Below the pieces are notes generated by a model. The model worked only from the letters and a program-made list of their open reading frames with translations. It was not told the DNA's origin and made no database searches. 7,621 nt of DNA from Pseudomonadota bacterium (GTDB taxonomy: Bacteria; Pseudomonadota; Gammaproteobacteria; Steroidobacterales; Steroidobacteraceae): assembly GCA_021850555.1 (NCBI GenBank), contig JAJZLX010000433.1, forward strand, positions 1 to 7,621. The letters are read 5' to 3'. Below, piece after piece: positions 1 to 6,046 of the stretch; position 1 is the first letter of the stretch; the number at the start of each line of letters is the position of its first letter. The translations under genes and the position numbers were made by a program.

Positions 1-903
1 GCCGCAGAGTCGCGCAAGCTCCTCCATCGGCACGTCGTGAGCCTCCAGAAGCTCGCGCGCGCGTTCGACGCGGATTCCGATCAGCCAGCTCGCCGGCGCC
101 TCCCCGACGGTCTCCAGGAACCGGCGGTGCAAAGTGCGCTTGCTCATCGCGGCCATGCGCGCCATCTCGGCGACAGAGATGGTCTGGTCCGGACGCGCCT
201 GCACCCTGGCCAGCAGGTCTGAGAGCCGCGCGTCTTCCTGCTCCGGCACGGGCCGTTCGACGTACTGGCGCTGCCCACCGTTGCGGTGGGCCGGTAGCAC
301 GAGGCGTCGCGCGACCTTGTTGGCCACATCGGGTCCGAAATCGCAGCGTACAACATGCAACGACAGGTCTAGTCCCGCGGCGCTGCCGGCGGAGGTCAGG
401 ATCTGTCCCTGGTCCACATAGAGGACATCATCGTCGAACTGCAGCGCCGGGTGCTTCGCCTTCAGCGCCTCGGCGTAACGCCAGTGGGTGGTGACCCGAA
501 GCCCGTCGAGCAGGCCGGTCGCCGCCAGGACGAACACGCCGGAGCAGATCGACATCAGCCGGGCGCCGCGGGCGTGAGCACGACGTAGGGCGCAGATCAG
601 CTCGGCGGCAGGCTCGACCTCCACACCCTTCCAGCCCGGCGCGACGATCAGATCGGCCTCCTCCAGAAGTTCCAGGCCCGCGTCCGCATCCACCCGTAAG
701 CCGCCAACCGCTCGCAGGGGGCCGGGCTCGATCGCGCAGCTCCCGAAGCGGTACCAGTCCGGGCCGAGCTCTGGCCGGGAGAGGCCGAATACTTCGACCG
801 TCACCCCGTACTCGAAGGTGCATAGGCCATCGTAGACCAGAGCGGCGACCAGCGGGCCCCGTGTCGGCGTGGGAGGTGATTTTGGCACGATGTTTACGAT
901 CAT
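1..903 (-). CDS. ftrA: FtrA/GlxA-type AraC-family transcriptional regulator (C-terminus beyond window)
   Basis: An unbroken leftward frame of 301 codons starts at the ATG complementary to 901-903 and leaves the window at base 1. The N-terminal half is a DJ-1/PfpI (class I glutamine amidotransferase-like) domain. Its nucleophile-elbow motif SICSGVFVLAATGLLDG places Cys at about residue 120, and RVTTHW follows, as is usual in GlxA-type regulators. The C-terminal half is an AraC DNA-binding domain: the first helix-turn-helix is near residues 241-265 (ISVAEMARMAAMSKRTLHRR) and the second begins at PMEELARLCG, where the window ends. FtrA-like proteins have roughly 320-330 residues, so only about 20-30 should be missing. 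In this family the PfpI-like domain is generally a sensor, not an active protease. It is divergent from the rhodanese gene across a 74-bp spacer, which suggests local control of that operon and of itself. The ribosome binding site is weak, so the start is less certain than the identity. The ligand is unknown. Confidence 0.92.
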   Translation of the reverse strand, partial: MIVNIVPKSPPTPTRGPLVAALVYDGLCTFEYGVTVEVFGLSRPELGPDWYRFGSCAIEPGPLRAVGGLRVDADAGLELLEEADLIVAPGWKGVEVEPAAELICALRRAHARGARLMSICSGVFVLAATGLLDGLRVTTHWRYAEALKAKHPALQFDDDVLYVDQGQILTSAGSAAGLDLSLHVVRCDFGPDVANKVARRLVLPAHRNGGQRQYVERPVPEQEDARLSDLLARVQARPDQTISVAEMARMAAMSKRTLHRRFLETVGEAPASWLIGIRVERARELLEAHDVPMEELARLCG

Positions 904-905
904 CG

Positions 906-935
906 GCAAAACCGCCACTCGTTGGCAAGTTTTGC
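906..935. promoter_or_regulatory. Inverted repeat in divergent spacer, candidate operator
   Basis: GCAAAAC at 906-912 is the exact reverse complement of GTTTTGC at 929-935. A shorter pair, GCCA (914-917) and TGGC (923-926), lies nearly concentric inside it. The repeat sits in the 74-bp spacer between the divergent regulator and the rhodanese operon, where an autoregulatory AraC-type operator would be expected. No convincing -35/-10 pair was found for either gene, so operator function is inferred from position and symmetry only. Confidence 0.35.
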
Positions 936-977
936 GACGGGTACAAAGGGCTCCGCAATCCCTCCAGGAAGCCTAAG

Positions 978-1382
978 ATGTCCAACGTCAGTGAAGTCCC
1001 TGCCGCGTCGTCCGACCAGGCAATCGCCCATTTCGGCGCCGAGTTCACTTTCGAGACCGACTGCTGGGACGTGAATCACGCGATCACCCGCAACGACAAG
1101 GACTTCGTCCTGCTCGACGCGCGCAGCCAGGAAGCCTTTGCGAACGGCCATGTGCCAACCGCCATCAGTCTGCCGCACGGCAAGATCGTCGCTAGCAAGC
1201 TGGCCGAATATCCGCAGGACACCTTATTTGTGGTCTACTGCGCCGGCCCGCACTGCAACGGCGCGAGCCGTGCGGCCTTGCGGCTCGCCAAGCTCGGACG
1301 CCCGGTCAAGCTGATGATCGGCGGAGTCACGGGCTGGCTCGATGAGGGCTTCGAGCTGGTGCGTGAAGCCGCCTGTGTCTGA
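978..1382 (+). CDS. Single-domain rhodanese-like sulfurtransferase
   Basis: A 134-residue cytoplasmic protein with a single rhodanese domain. The N-terminal CH2A-like segment reads DFVLLDARSQEAFANGHVPTA (residues 42-62, split here as FVLLDARSQEAF then GHVPTAISLP). The active-site loop YCAGPHCNGAS puts the presumed persulfide-carrying Cys at residue 88, with a second Cys at 93. The motif GGVTGW (115-120) closes the fold. This loop resembles the YCxGPxCN(G/A)(A/S) subgroup of small rhodaneses more than the CRxGxR loop of classical ones, so the sulfur acceptor cannot be predicted. The ATG at 978 is chosen because AGGAA at 966-970 lies seven bases upstream. A longer frame from 861 would run back over the regulator gene and is unlikely. 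There is no signal peptide. It is the first gene of the rightward operon, and its stop overlaps the decarboxylase start, pointing to translational coupling. Small rhodaneses are, to my recollection, often found next to FtrA-type regulators. Confidence 0.88.
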   Translation: MSNVSEVPAASSDQAIAHFGAEFTFETDCWDVNHAITRNDKDFVLLDARSQEAFANGHVPTAISLPHGKIVASKLAEYPQDTLFVVYCAGPHCNGASRAALRLAKLGRPVKLMIGGVTGWLDEGFELVREAACV

Positions 1383-2757
1383 GCCACAGCGCCGCAACGC
1401 GCTGGTCGAGATCGCCGAACTCGCGGAGGGCTATCTCCTCACACGGGGCTCCGCCGTCATCTCGCCACGAGTCGACCAAGCCGCATTAAAGGCGCGGGTG
1501 GACGAACTGCTCGCCGCAGGCCCGCGGCCGCTCGCCGAGGTGGCCGCCGACCTCCTCGCCATGCTCGGAGAAGGGATCGTCCGGACTGACAGCCCGCGCT
1601 ACTTCGGCCTGTTCAATCCCCCAGCCATGCCGGAGGCCGTCGCCGGCGACCTGATCGGCGCCGTCGCGAACCCTCAGCTTGCTGTCTGGAGCCACGCCCC
1701 CGCCGCAGCCGAGGTCGAGGCCCGCATGATCCGTCTTTTCGGCGGGCTGATCGGGTGGCGGGATGAGTCGTGCGCCGGGACTTTCACCTCCGGCGGGACC
1801 GAAGCAAACCATACCGCGGTACTGGCCGCGCTCGCCCGCCGCTATCCTGACTGGGCGCACCAGGGTGTGGCCGGCCTGCCGAAGCCGCCGGCAATCTTCG
1901 TCTCGACCGAAGCGCATCTGGCCTGGATCAAAATCGCTCGGGCCGCGGGGCTGGGCTCGGAGGCCGTGAGGCTGATCGCCCCCGCCGATGGTCTTCGACT
2001 GACCGGCGATGAGGCGGCCCGCGCCATCGCCGAGACGCCAGACGTCGACCCGGTGTTGATCGTCGCGACGGCGGGTGCCACCGCCCACGGCGCGATCGAC
2101 GATCTCACCGGCCTTGCCGAAGTCGCCCGCGTGCACCGTGCCCATTTCCACGTAGATGCGGCCTGGGCGGGCGCGACCCTGCTGGCGCCGGAGCGGCGCG
2201 GCCTTTTCGCGGGGATCGAGCTGGCGGACAGCGTGACCATCGATCCGCATAAGTGGCTCTGCGTGCCGATGGGTGCGGGTATGTATCTGGCGCGGGACTG
2301 GGCCCCGCTCGAGACCGCATTCGACGTCTCGACCGGCTACATGCCCTCGGCCTCGCGCGAGCGGCGCGATCCTTATCTGCATTCGCTGCAGTGGTCGCGT
2401 CGCTTCATCGGCCTGAAGCTTTTCACTGCGTTCGCCGCGCTCGGCCGCGCCGAGCTGGTCGCCCGGATTGCCAGACAGTTCGAGATGGGCGAGCGCCTGC
2501 GGCTGGGCTTGCGTCGTGACGGCTGGCGCATCCTTAACGACACCGAACTGCCGATCTGCTGCTTCGCGCCCGCGGTTGGCGCCGACGAGGCGGTCCGCCG
2601 CATTGAATCCAAGGTGACAGGATCCGGCCGCGCCTGGGTATCGACTGTCCGGGTACGGGGCCAGCTCGCTCTGCGCGCCTGCATCACCAGTTACGAGACC
2701 GGCCCCGAGAGCATCGACGAGCTTCTGGCCCTGCTCGACGGGGCGCGCGCCGCATGA
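1375..2757 (+). CDS. Group II pyridoxal-phosphate-dependent amino acid decarboxylase
   Basis: About 460 residues of the aromatic-L-amino-acid/diaminobutyrate/glutamate decarboxylase fold (fold type I PLP enzyme, cytoplasmic). With the GTG at 1375 as start, TSGGTEAN at 138-145 binds the cofactor phosphate, His181 in STEAHLAW should stack on the pyridine ring, Asp261 in HVDAAW should pair with the ring nitrogen, and Lys293 in IDPHKW is the Schiff-base lysine. The Asp-Lys spacing of 32 equals that of pig aromatic amino acid decarboxylase (D271, K303). Length is typical and all key residues are present, so it should be active; the substrate cannot be read from sequence. The GTG at 1375 is preferred because GAAG lies six bases upstream, the overlap with the rhodanese stop is only 8 bp, and homology-like sequence starts at RRNALVEIAELAEGYL. 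An ATG at 1342 in the same frame is the alternative and would add 11 residues. The gene ends in an ATGA overlap with the acetyltransferase. Confidence 0.9.
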   Translation: MSEPQRRNALVEIAELAEGYLLTRGSAVISPRVDQAALKARVDELLAAGPRPLAEVAADLLAMLGEGIVRTDSPRYFGLFNPPAMPEAVAGDLIGAVANPQLAVWSHAPAAAEVEARMIRLFGGLIGWRDESCAGTFTSGGTEANHTAVLAALARRYPDWAHQGVAGLPKPPAIFVSTEAHLAWIKIARAAGLGSEAVRLIAPADGLRLTGDEAARAIAETPDVDPVLIVATAGATAHGAIDDLTGLAEVARVHRAHFHVDAAWAGATLLAPERRGLFAGIELADSVTIDPHKWLCVPMGAGMYLARDWAPLETAFDVSTGYMPSASRERRDPYLHSLQWSRRFIGLKLFTAFAALGRAELVARIARQFEMGERLRLGLRRDGWRILNDTELPICCFAPAVGADEAVRRIESKVTGSGRAWVSTVRVRGQLALRACITSYETGPESIDELLALLDGARAA

Positions 2758-3266
2758 GGCCGATCCGCCCCGCCGCGCCGGCAGATGTGCCCGAGATTGT
2801 GCGGCTCTGCGGCGAGCACGCCCGGTACGAGCGCGCCGAGCACGAAGGCTTGGGCCTTGGCGAGCGGTTGGCCGAAGCCTTATTCGGGCCAAACCCGCGG
2901 CTCGTGGCCTGGGTCGTGGACAGAGAGGGCGGCGGGCTCTCGGGCTACGCGACGACCGCCGTCGGCTTCTCGACCTGGTCGGGTCGCAGCTACCTGTACC
3001 TCGACTGCCTTTACCTGGACGATGACGCGCGAGGCCGGGGCCATGGCCGGGCGTTGATGCAGGCGGTCATGCACGCGGCGCGCGGCGGCGGCCATCGCGA
3101 GGTGCAGTGGCAGACCCCGAGCTGGAACGCCGGGGCCATCGGTTTCTACGAGCGCCTTGGCGCGCGCGGAGCGACGAAGGTCAGGTTCACGGGCGTGAGT
3201 GCGCCAGCCGACGACACGGTGGCAGAGCCCAACAGTCGTCATGTTGATAAGCGCGATCAATCTTGA
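2754..3266 (+). CDS. GNAT-family N-acetyltransferase
   Basis: A 170-residue GCN5-related acetyltransferase. The N-terminus IRPAAPADVPEIVRLC is the usual first strand and helix. Strand 4 reads YLYLDCLYLDDDARG (80-94), followed by the acetyl-CoA pyrophosphate loop RGRGHG (93-98, fitting R/QxxGxG/A). The late motif WNAGAIGFYERLGA (124-137) has Tyr132 at the position of the common general acid. Members of this family transfer acetyl from acetyl-CoA to an amine of a small molecule or protein. The ATG overlaps the decarboxylase stop as ATGA, so the two are almost certainly co-translated, and acetylation of the decarboxylation product is the simplest reading. The last 20 or so residues (after RFTGVSAPA) are polar and do not look like GNAT fold. 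They lie where the GC-rich block ends, so the original C-terminus may have been altered. The in vivo substrate is unknown. Confidence 0.9.
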   Translation: MRPIRPAAPADVPEIVRLCGEHARYERAEHEGLGLGERLAEALFGPNPRLVAWVVDREGGGLSGYATTAVGFSTWSGRSYLYLDCLYLDDDARGRGHGRALMQAVMHAARGGGHREVQWQTPSWNAGAIGFYERLGARGATKVRFTGVSAPADDTVAEPNSRHVDKRDQS

Positions 3267-3300
3267 TGAAGATCCCGTCCTGTTGTTATCGTTTCATCAA
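3263..3300. repeat. Inverted repeat at the GNAT stop codon
   Basis: TTGATGAA (3263-3270, including the TGA stop) and TTCATCAA (3293-3300) are perfect 8-bp reverse complements separated by 22 bases. A second TTGAT/ATCAA pair lies just upstream (3244-3248 and 3256-3260), giving four alternating half-sites within 57 bp. No T-run follows the second arm, so a standard Rho-independent terminator is unlikely. It may be a 3' stem-loop that protects the operon mRNA or a regulator-binding cluster; position is the only evidence for either. Confidence 0.4.
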
Positions 3301-3658
3301 TGACGGACGCCGATGAGTGGAGCGGAACATCTCTCCATTGACATCCACTTCCCGTTAAAAACGGAACCCGAAGAGAGTCATGATTTTGGATATTCCAGAA
3401 GCGCGCACGAGCGGTCTGCATTCCGCTCATGCATCACGCTGTAGCGGTCCGGGCGTCTCGCGGCAACGTTCGGGCTCGTACGATCGGGCTTCGGATCGCA
3501 GCGCAATTGCGTCTTCAGGGCCGACGCTCTTTTCACCATCTTACAGACGTCAAGCGCCCCATGGTGCGTCGGATTTGTCGGCTGGCGGCTACGCGTGATT
3601 ATAGACGCCTCATCTGTCCTGGCGTGAGTCGGGGAGTTCTCGTAAATGACGTCCTTCA
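3301..3658. other. Intergenic stretch without a recognisable gene
   Basis: Several frames of 70-95 codons are open here on both strands, but none shows a recognisable domain, a good ribosome binding site or GC-rich third positions that stand out from the other frames. A consensus -35-like TTGACA occurs at 3338-3343, without a convincing -10 at normal spacing. A short palindrome, CCGTT-aaa-AACGG, lies at 3352-3364. The segment is visibly less GC-rich than the operon to its left, so it marks a change in composition. I see nothing else in it. Confidence 0.5.
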
Positions 3659-3687
3659 TTGACACCGAAGTTATTTGCAGATGAACT
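3659..3687 (+). promoter_or_regulatory. Possible sigma-70-type promoter of the exported-protein gene
   Basis: A perfect -35 hexamer TTGACA (3659-3664) is followed after 17 bases by TGAACT (3682-3687), which matches four of six positions of TATAAT. Transcription would begin near 3694 and give a leader of roughly 47 bases before the GTG start at 3741. This fits that start and would exclude the ATG at 3681. The -10 is only fair. Confidence 0.35.
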
Positions 3688-3740
3688 GCGGTGCGAGCCG
3701 TTCACTGGAGTTCTTGATCACACAACTGGAGTATCGTTTC

Positions 3741-4151
3741 GTGACTATCCGGAAACCCCTTAAGAGCGCACTGCTTGGAGTCTCGTTGGGCGGCATGCTG
3801 ATGGTCCTGCCGATCGCTGCAAATGCCACCACTGTATCGTCTGAGATTGCAGTGGCAGCGAAGCACGCAGGTCTGTCTGCCGAGTCAACGACACTTTGGG
3901 TGGCACACATGCATCTGCATCACACCCTCAACTGCCTTGTAGGACCGGCGGGGCTGGGATTCAGCAGCAAATATTTCAACCCTTGTGCGCATCTCGGACA
4001 CGGAGCGATTCCCGATTCCAAAAATTCCAAGAGCGCATTGGAACTGAAACGCATTGCCGCGCAGGTACGAATGGCACTCAATAATTCGCGGCTGCAGTCC
4101 GTCAAGAATGATGCTCTTCGCATTGAGGCCGAACTCAAGCGCGTGAATTGA
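3741..4151 (+). CDS. Small exported protein with a His/Cys-rich core, function unknown
   Basis: About 136 residues. The GTG at 3741 is preferred because GGAG (3728-3731) lies nine bases upstream and because it yields a textbook signal peptide: basic n-region TIRKPLKS, hydrophobic SALLGVSLGGMLMVLPIAA, and cleavage after ANA at residue 29. An ATG at 3681 in frame would add 20 residues, bury the signal and overlap the predicted promoter. The mature protein of about 107 residues would be periplasmic or secreted. Its core LWVAHMHLHHTLNCLVGP (His56, 58, 60, 61; Cys65) is followed by FNPCAHLGHGAIPDS (Cys82, His84, His87). The two cysteines may form a disulfide, or the His/Cys set may bind a metal; no CxxCH haem motif is present. 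The C-terminal 45 residues (SALELKRIAAQV onward) are Lys/Arg/Glu-rich and predicted helical. I do not recognise a named family. It stands alone, with no co-directional intact neighbour, and its codon use is less GC-rich than the upstream operon. Confidence 0.75.
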   Translation: MTIRKPLKSALLGVSLGGMLMVLPIAANATTVSSEIAVAAKHAGLSAESTTLWVAHMHLHHTLNCLVGPAGLGFSSKYFNPCAHLGHGAIPDSKNSKSALELKRIAAQVRMALNNSRLQSVKNDALRIEAELKRVN

Positions 4152-4519
4152 GATCCTCGAGTATGACGGAGGAGGTGGCGTGCAAAGGGCTGCGAATTCC
4201 GGCTCTCGATCATCGCCGCGCCGGCGGCCACCTTCGATTTCACCATGGCCGCCGGCGGGTCGCCCTTGCGCTGCGCGCTCGGGGCTGGCGCGTCAATCCG
4301 AGCGTGTACGGTGAATGATGCGCGAGGAATGCTTGCGAGGCGTGCGATCGTGCCCCCGGGCCGCATTGTCGCGCCTTGATCTTCGTCGATCACCGCCACC
4401 ATAAGACAGCTGCCACGTTACGGCCAGGCGAACGAGCATGCCGGCATACGCGCAGATGCGCGGATGGCTCTGCGAAGAGCAGGAAAGCGTCCCACGGGGT
4501 ACCGGTCCAGATTCGACGG
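4152..4519. other. Intergenic stretch without a recognisable gene, containing a hairpin
   Basis: No frame on either strand carries a recognisable domain. The leftward frame across 4190-4402 contains segments with protein-like composition (for example KGDPPAAMVKSKVAAG), but it continues as antisense through the exported-protein gene and has no family signature. The only clear structure is the 12-bp inverted repeat at 4219-4257. Part of this stretch may be remnant DNA, like the region to its right. Confidence 0.4.
4219..4257. repeat. Strong 12-bp inverted repeat (stem-loop) downstream of the exported-protein gene
   Basis: CGCCGGCGGCCA (4219-4230) and TGGCCGCCGGCG (4246-4257) are perfect reverse complements around a 15-base loop. 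The stem is almost entirely G-C. It begins 67 bases after the stop of the exported-protein gene, but no T-tract follows on either strand, so it is not a canonical Rho-independent terminator. It could still act as a 3' mRNA-stabilising structure or a pause site. Confidence 0.5.
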
Positions 4520-5036
4520 ATGAGCAGTGATAAGACGGCTCCTGCGGCGGGCGACGAGCGCATCCATCTGGTGACCATCGACTGGACCCGAGGGAAGTGG
4601 TCCGGGGGTACCCGGCAAGTATTCTCGCGAGCACGTGTGGCATTTTGCAGGCCAGCTGATCCTGAAGGTCACGGACGCGCTGGCGCCGATGGCCTTCCGG
4701 GACACGGTGCGGCTGCATCCGCTTAAATCTTTCGCGGCGACAATTGCGAGCGCGCACATGCTGGCATGGGTGCACGCGGCCTTCGGCCACGGCGTCGAGG
4801 TGGACAAGTACCTCGATACCGCGGAGGAAGTATTGAGCATCCTGCCGGGTCGGCGCCGCTGGGTCAGCGAGACTGCCCTCAAGCCGCGCATCACGTCTCA
4901 TCCCAACCAGGACATCGACGCTGGTGGGCGCCATGCCGTCGACATTTTCGTTCAGCTGCAGACAGCTTTCCTTGGCTTCCTGCTCGGCTCAGCGTCATTT
5001 GTGTGGCCTCAAGGTCGCGGCCAAGCCGCCGCATAA
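4520..5036 (+). pseudogene. OsmC-like protein gene, frameshifted and lacking the redox cysteines
   Basis: Two frames together give an OsmC/Ohr-fold protein of about 171 residues. The first starts at ATG 4520 (MSSDKTAPAAGDERIHLVTI) and reads through IDWTRGKWSG. The second begins around 4609 with KYSREHVWHFAGQ and runs through HPLKSFAATIASAHMLAWVH, HGVEVDKYLDTAEEVLS and WVSETALKPRITSHP to a TAA at 5034-5036. The frames join if one G is removed from the five-G run at 4604-4608, which sits inside a CCGGG/CCCGG palindrome. OsmC proteins reduce organic hydroperoxides with two cysteines: one in SSCHML, the other in a C-terminal CFIANS-like motif. Here the first is Ala (codon 4752-4754), and the C-terminal stretch (LQTAFLGFLLGSAS) has no cysteine and is degenerate. 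The conserved YSREH, AHMLAW and GVEVDKY blocks make the family call fairly firm. A shortened protein from GTG 4635 is conceivable. A sequencing error at the G-run would restore the frame but not the cysteines. Confidence 0.7.
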
Positions 5037-5416
5037 TCGCCGGTTACCCGCCACAGCGGCAGTCTGACCGCCACCTTGTAGACGCTGAGGCGCTTACAGA
5101 GGATTTCGGCTGCCTCAGTGTCTGCCGCGTGACGTTGCGCGGATCAGCAGCCGGACCGCAAGCGAGCTTGAACATAGGCGGGATCATCTCGCCGGGATCG
5201 GTTACGCGAAGATCATGGCCAGTCTACATCCGTACCCTGGTAAACGCCTGACGGCATGATTTCAAGCCTTGCAGGTCCTCGCAGGCCAGGGGTGCCTGTT
5301 TGTGACCAATGGAAACTGCCAAGCTCGAGCGTGAAAATGGCAGCTCCAGCCGTACATGAGCATCGGGGTTCCGTCCGTGCCAGCTTCCGTCCTGAACGGT
5401 CTCGGGGTGGATCGGG
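5037..5416. other. Stretch without a recognisable gene, possible coding debris
   Basis: No intact gene is supported. Read leftward, short coding-like pieces occur in different frames, for example DPGEMIPPMFKLACGPA and, separately, EAAEILCKRLSVYKVAVRLP. Neither has a start, a full domain or a family I recognise. They may be fragments of a decayed leftward gene or chance. No tRNA, terminator or strong repeat was seen. Confidence 0.3.
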
Positions 5417-6023
5417 TTGCCGCGCGGACCTAAGGGTTCACTGTATGATCGAGGCCCCGTACGCGCTAGGGCAAGTCGTGGCGATTCGCTGCCATTCTCG
5501 AGCAGCGATGCGCTCCTTGCGCGCGTCGACCGGCTCTCACGGATCAGTTCGGTGTTCGAGGCGCCGGGGCCGGCGCAATTCGCGTGGCGTCATGGTGTAT
5601 ATTGACTGCCCACGTCAATGATGCCCCACAGGCGCGCAGGATTACAGGAATATATCGGGATGAAATGCAAGGCTGGCGCGATGTTGTTGGTCGACTGCCC
5701 GGCGCGGCCAGAAAGGCAAAGACCGCGGACTTCGACGAGGTCGAAATTTACTCCCCCAAGTACCGCCTGCTCGAGCGGCTCATTCGCGATGGCGCGAACC
5801 GGCGCGATGATTGCCTTTGGGGCCGGATCGCAGACCGCGCCTGGATGACAGTCGAGACTGCACCTGCCGCAGCGGATATCTGGAATGGCGACCGCGTCGG
5901 CGTGCGCCCCTCACCGTTTGACCGCTCGGTCGGGAATGCGCCGTTCGTTGGTGACCCGCGTGGCACTCACGGCCACCTCGTCGAGCGCCTCTGCGCTCTC
6001 GGCTCGCCTTCTCTACCCAATCC
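5417..6023 (+). pseudogene. Unassigned coding-like remnant in two frames, cut by the insertion sequence
   Basis: Two rightward segments look like real coding sequence in residue mix and GC-rich third positions, but lie in different frames. The first, about 5478-5605, reads SSSDALLARVDRLSRISSVF and ends at a TGA after FAWRHGVY. The second is open from GTG 5584 and is coding-like from about 5640 to 5960, including DEVEIYSPKYRLLERLIRDG and CLWGRIADRAWMTVETAP. That second frame reads straight into the insertion element and stops only at 6109-6111, so any original C-terminus was lost or displaced by the insertion. There is no good ribosome binding site and I recognise no family. It may be one frameshifted gene, two fragments, or a small hypothetical gene beginning at 5584. 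Confidence 0.3.
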
Positions 6024-6033
6024 TTGCATAAAT
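6024..6033 (+). repeat. IS terminal inverted repeat, transposase-distal end
   Basis: TTGCATAAAT matches the opposite terminus at nine of ten positions; further inward the similarity drops to scattered bases. It lies 14 bp beyond the transposase stop, a typical position for an IS end. Confidence 0.55.
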
Positions 6034-6046
6034 CCGGCTGGGTTCC

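Noticed and set aside
861..977. N-terminal extension of the rhodanese up to an upstream start
   Set aside because: It would overlap the start of the divergent regulator, has no ribosome binding site, and precedes a well-placed AGGAA and ATG at 978.
428..1048. A 206-codon leftward open frame overlapping the regulator
   Set aside because: The regulator's frame is unbroken and carries PfpI and AraC motifs in the same interval. This other frame is Arg/Gly/Pro-rich and featureless.
1486..2892. A 468-codon leftward open frame across the decarboxylase
   Set aside because: It is antisense to a decarboxylase with all PLP residues in place, has no recognisable domain, and extends over the decarboxylase-GNAT junction. 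It is a shadow.
3338..3364. TTGACA followed by the palindrome CCGTT-aaa-AACGG, considered as a promoter with operator
   Set aside because: No -10 hexamer lies at 16-18 bases and no supported gene begins nearby, so it was kept only as a note in the intergenic entry.
3378..3665. Short open frames on both strands between the operon and the exported-protein gene
   Set aside because: No ribosome binding site, domain or coding-like codon pattern; the frames on opposite strands are equally open, as expected by chance.
4293..4934. A 213-codon leftward open frame
   Set aside because: It is antisense to the OsmC-like pseudogene over most of its length and shows no domain signature.
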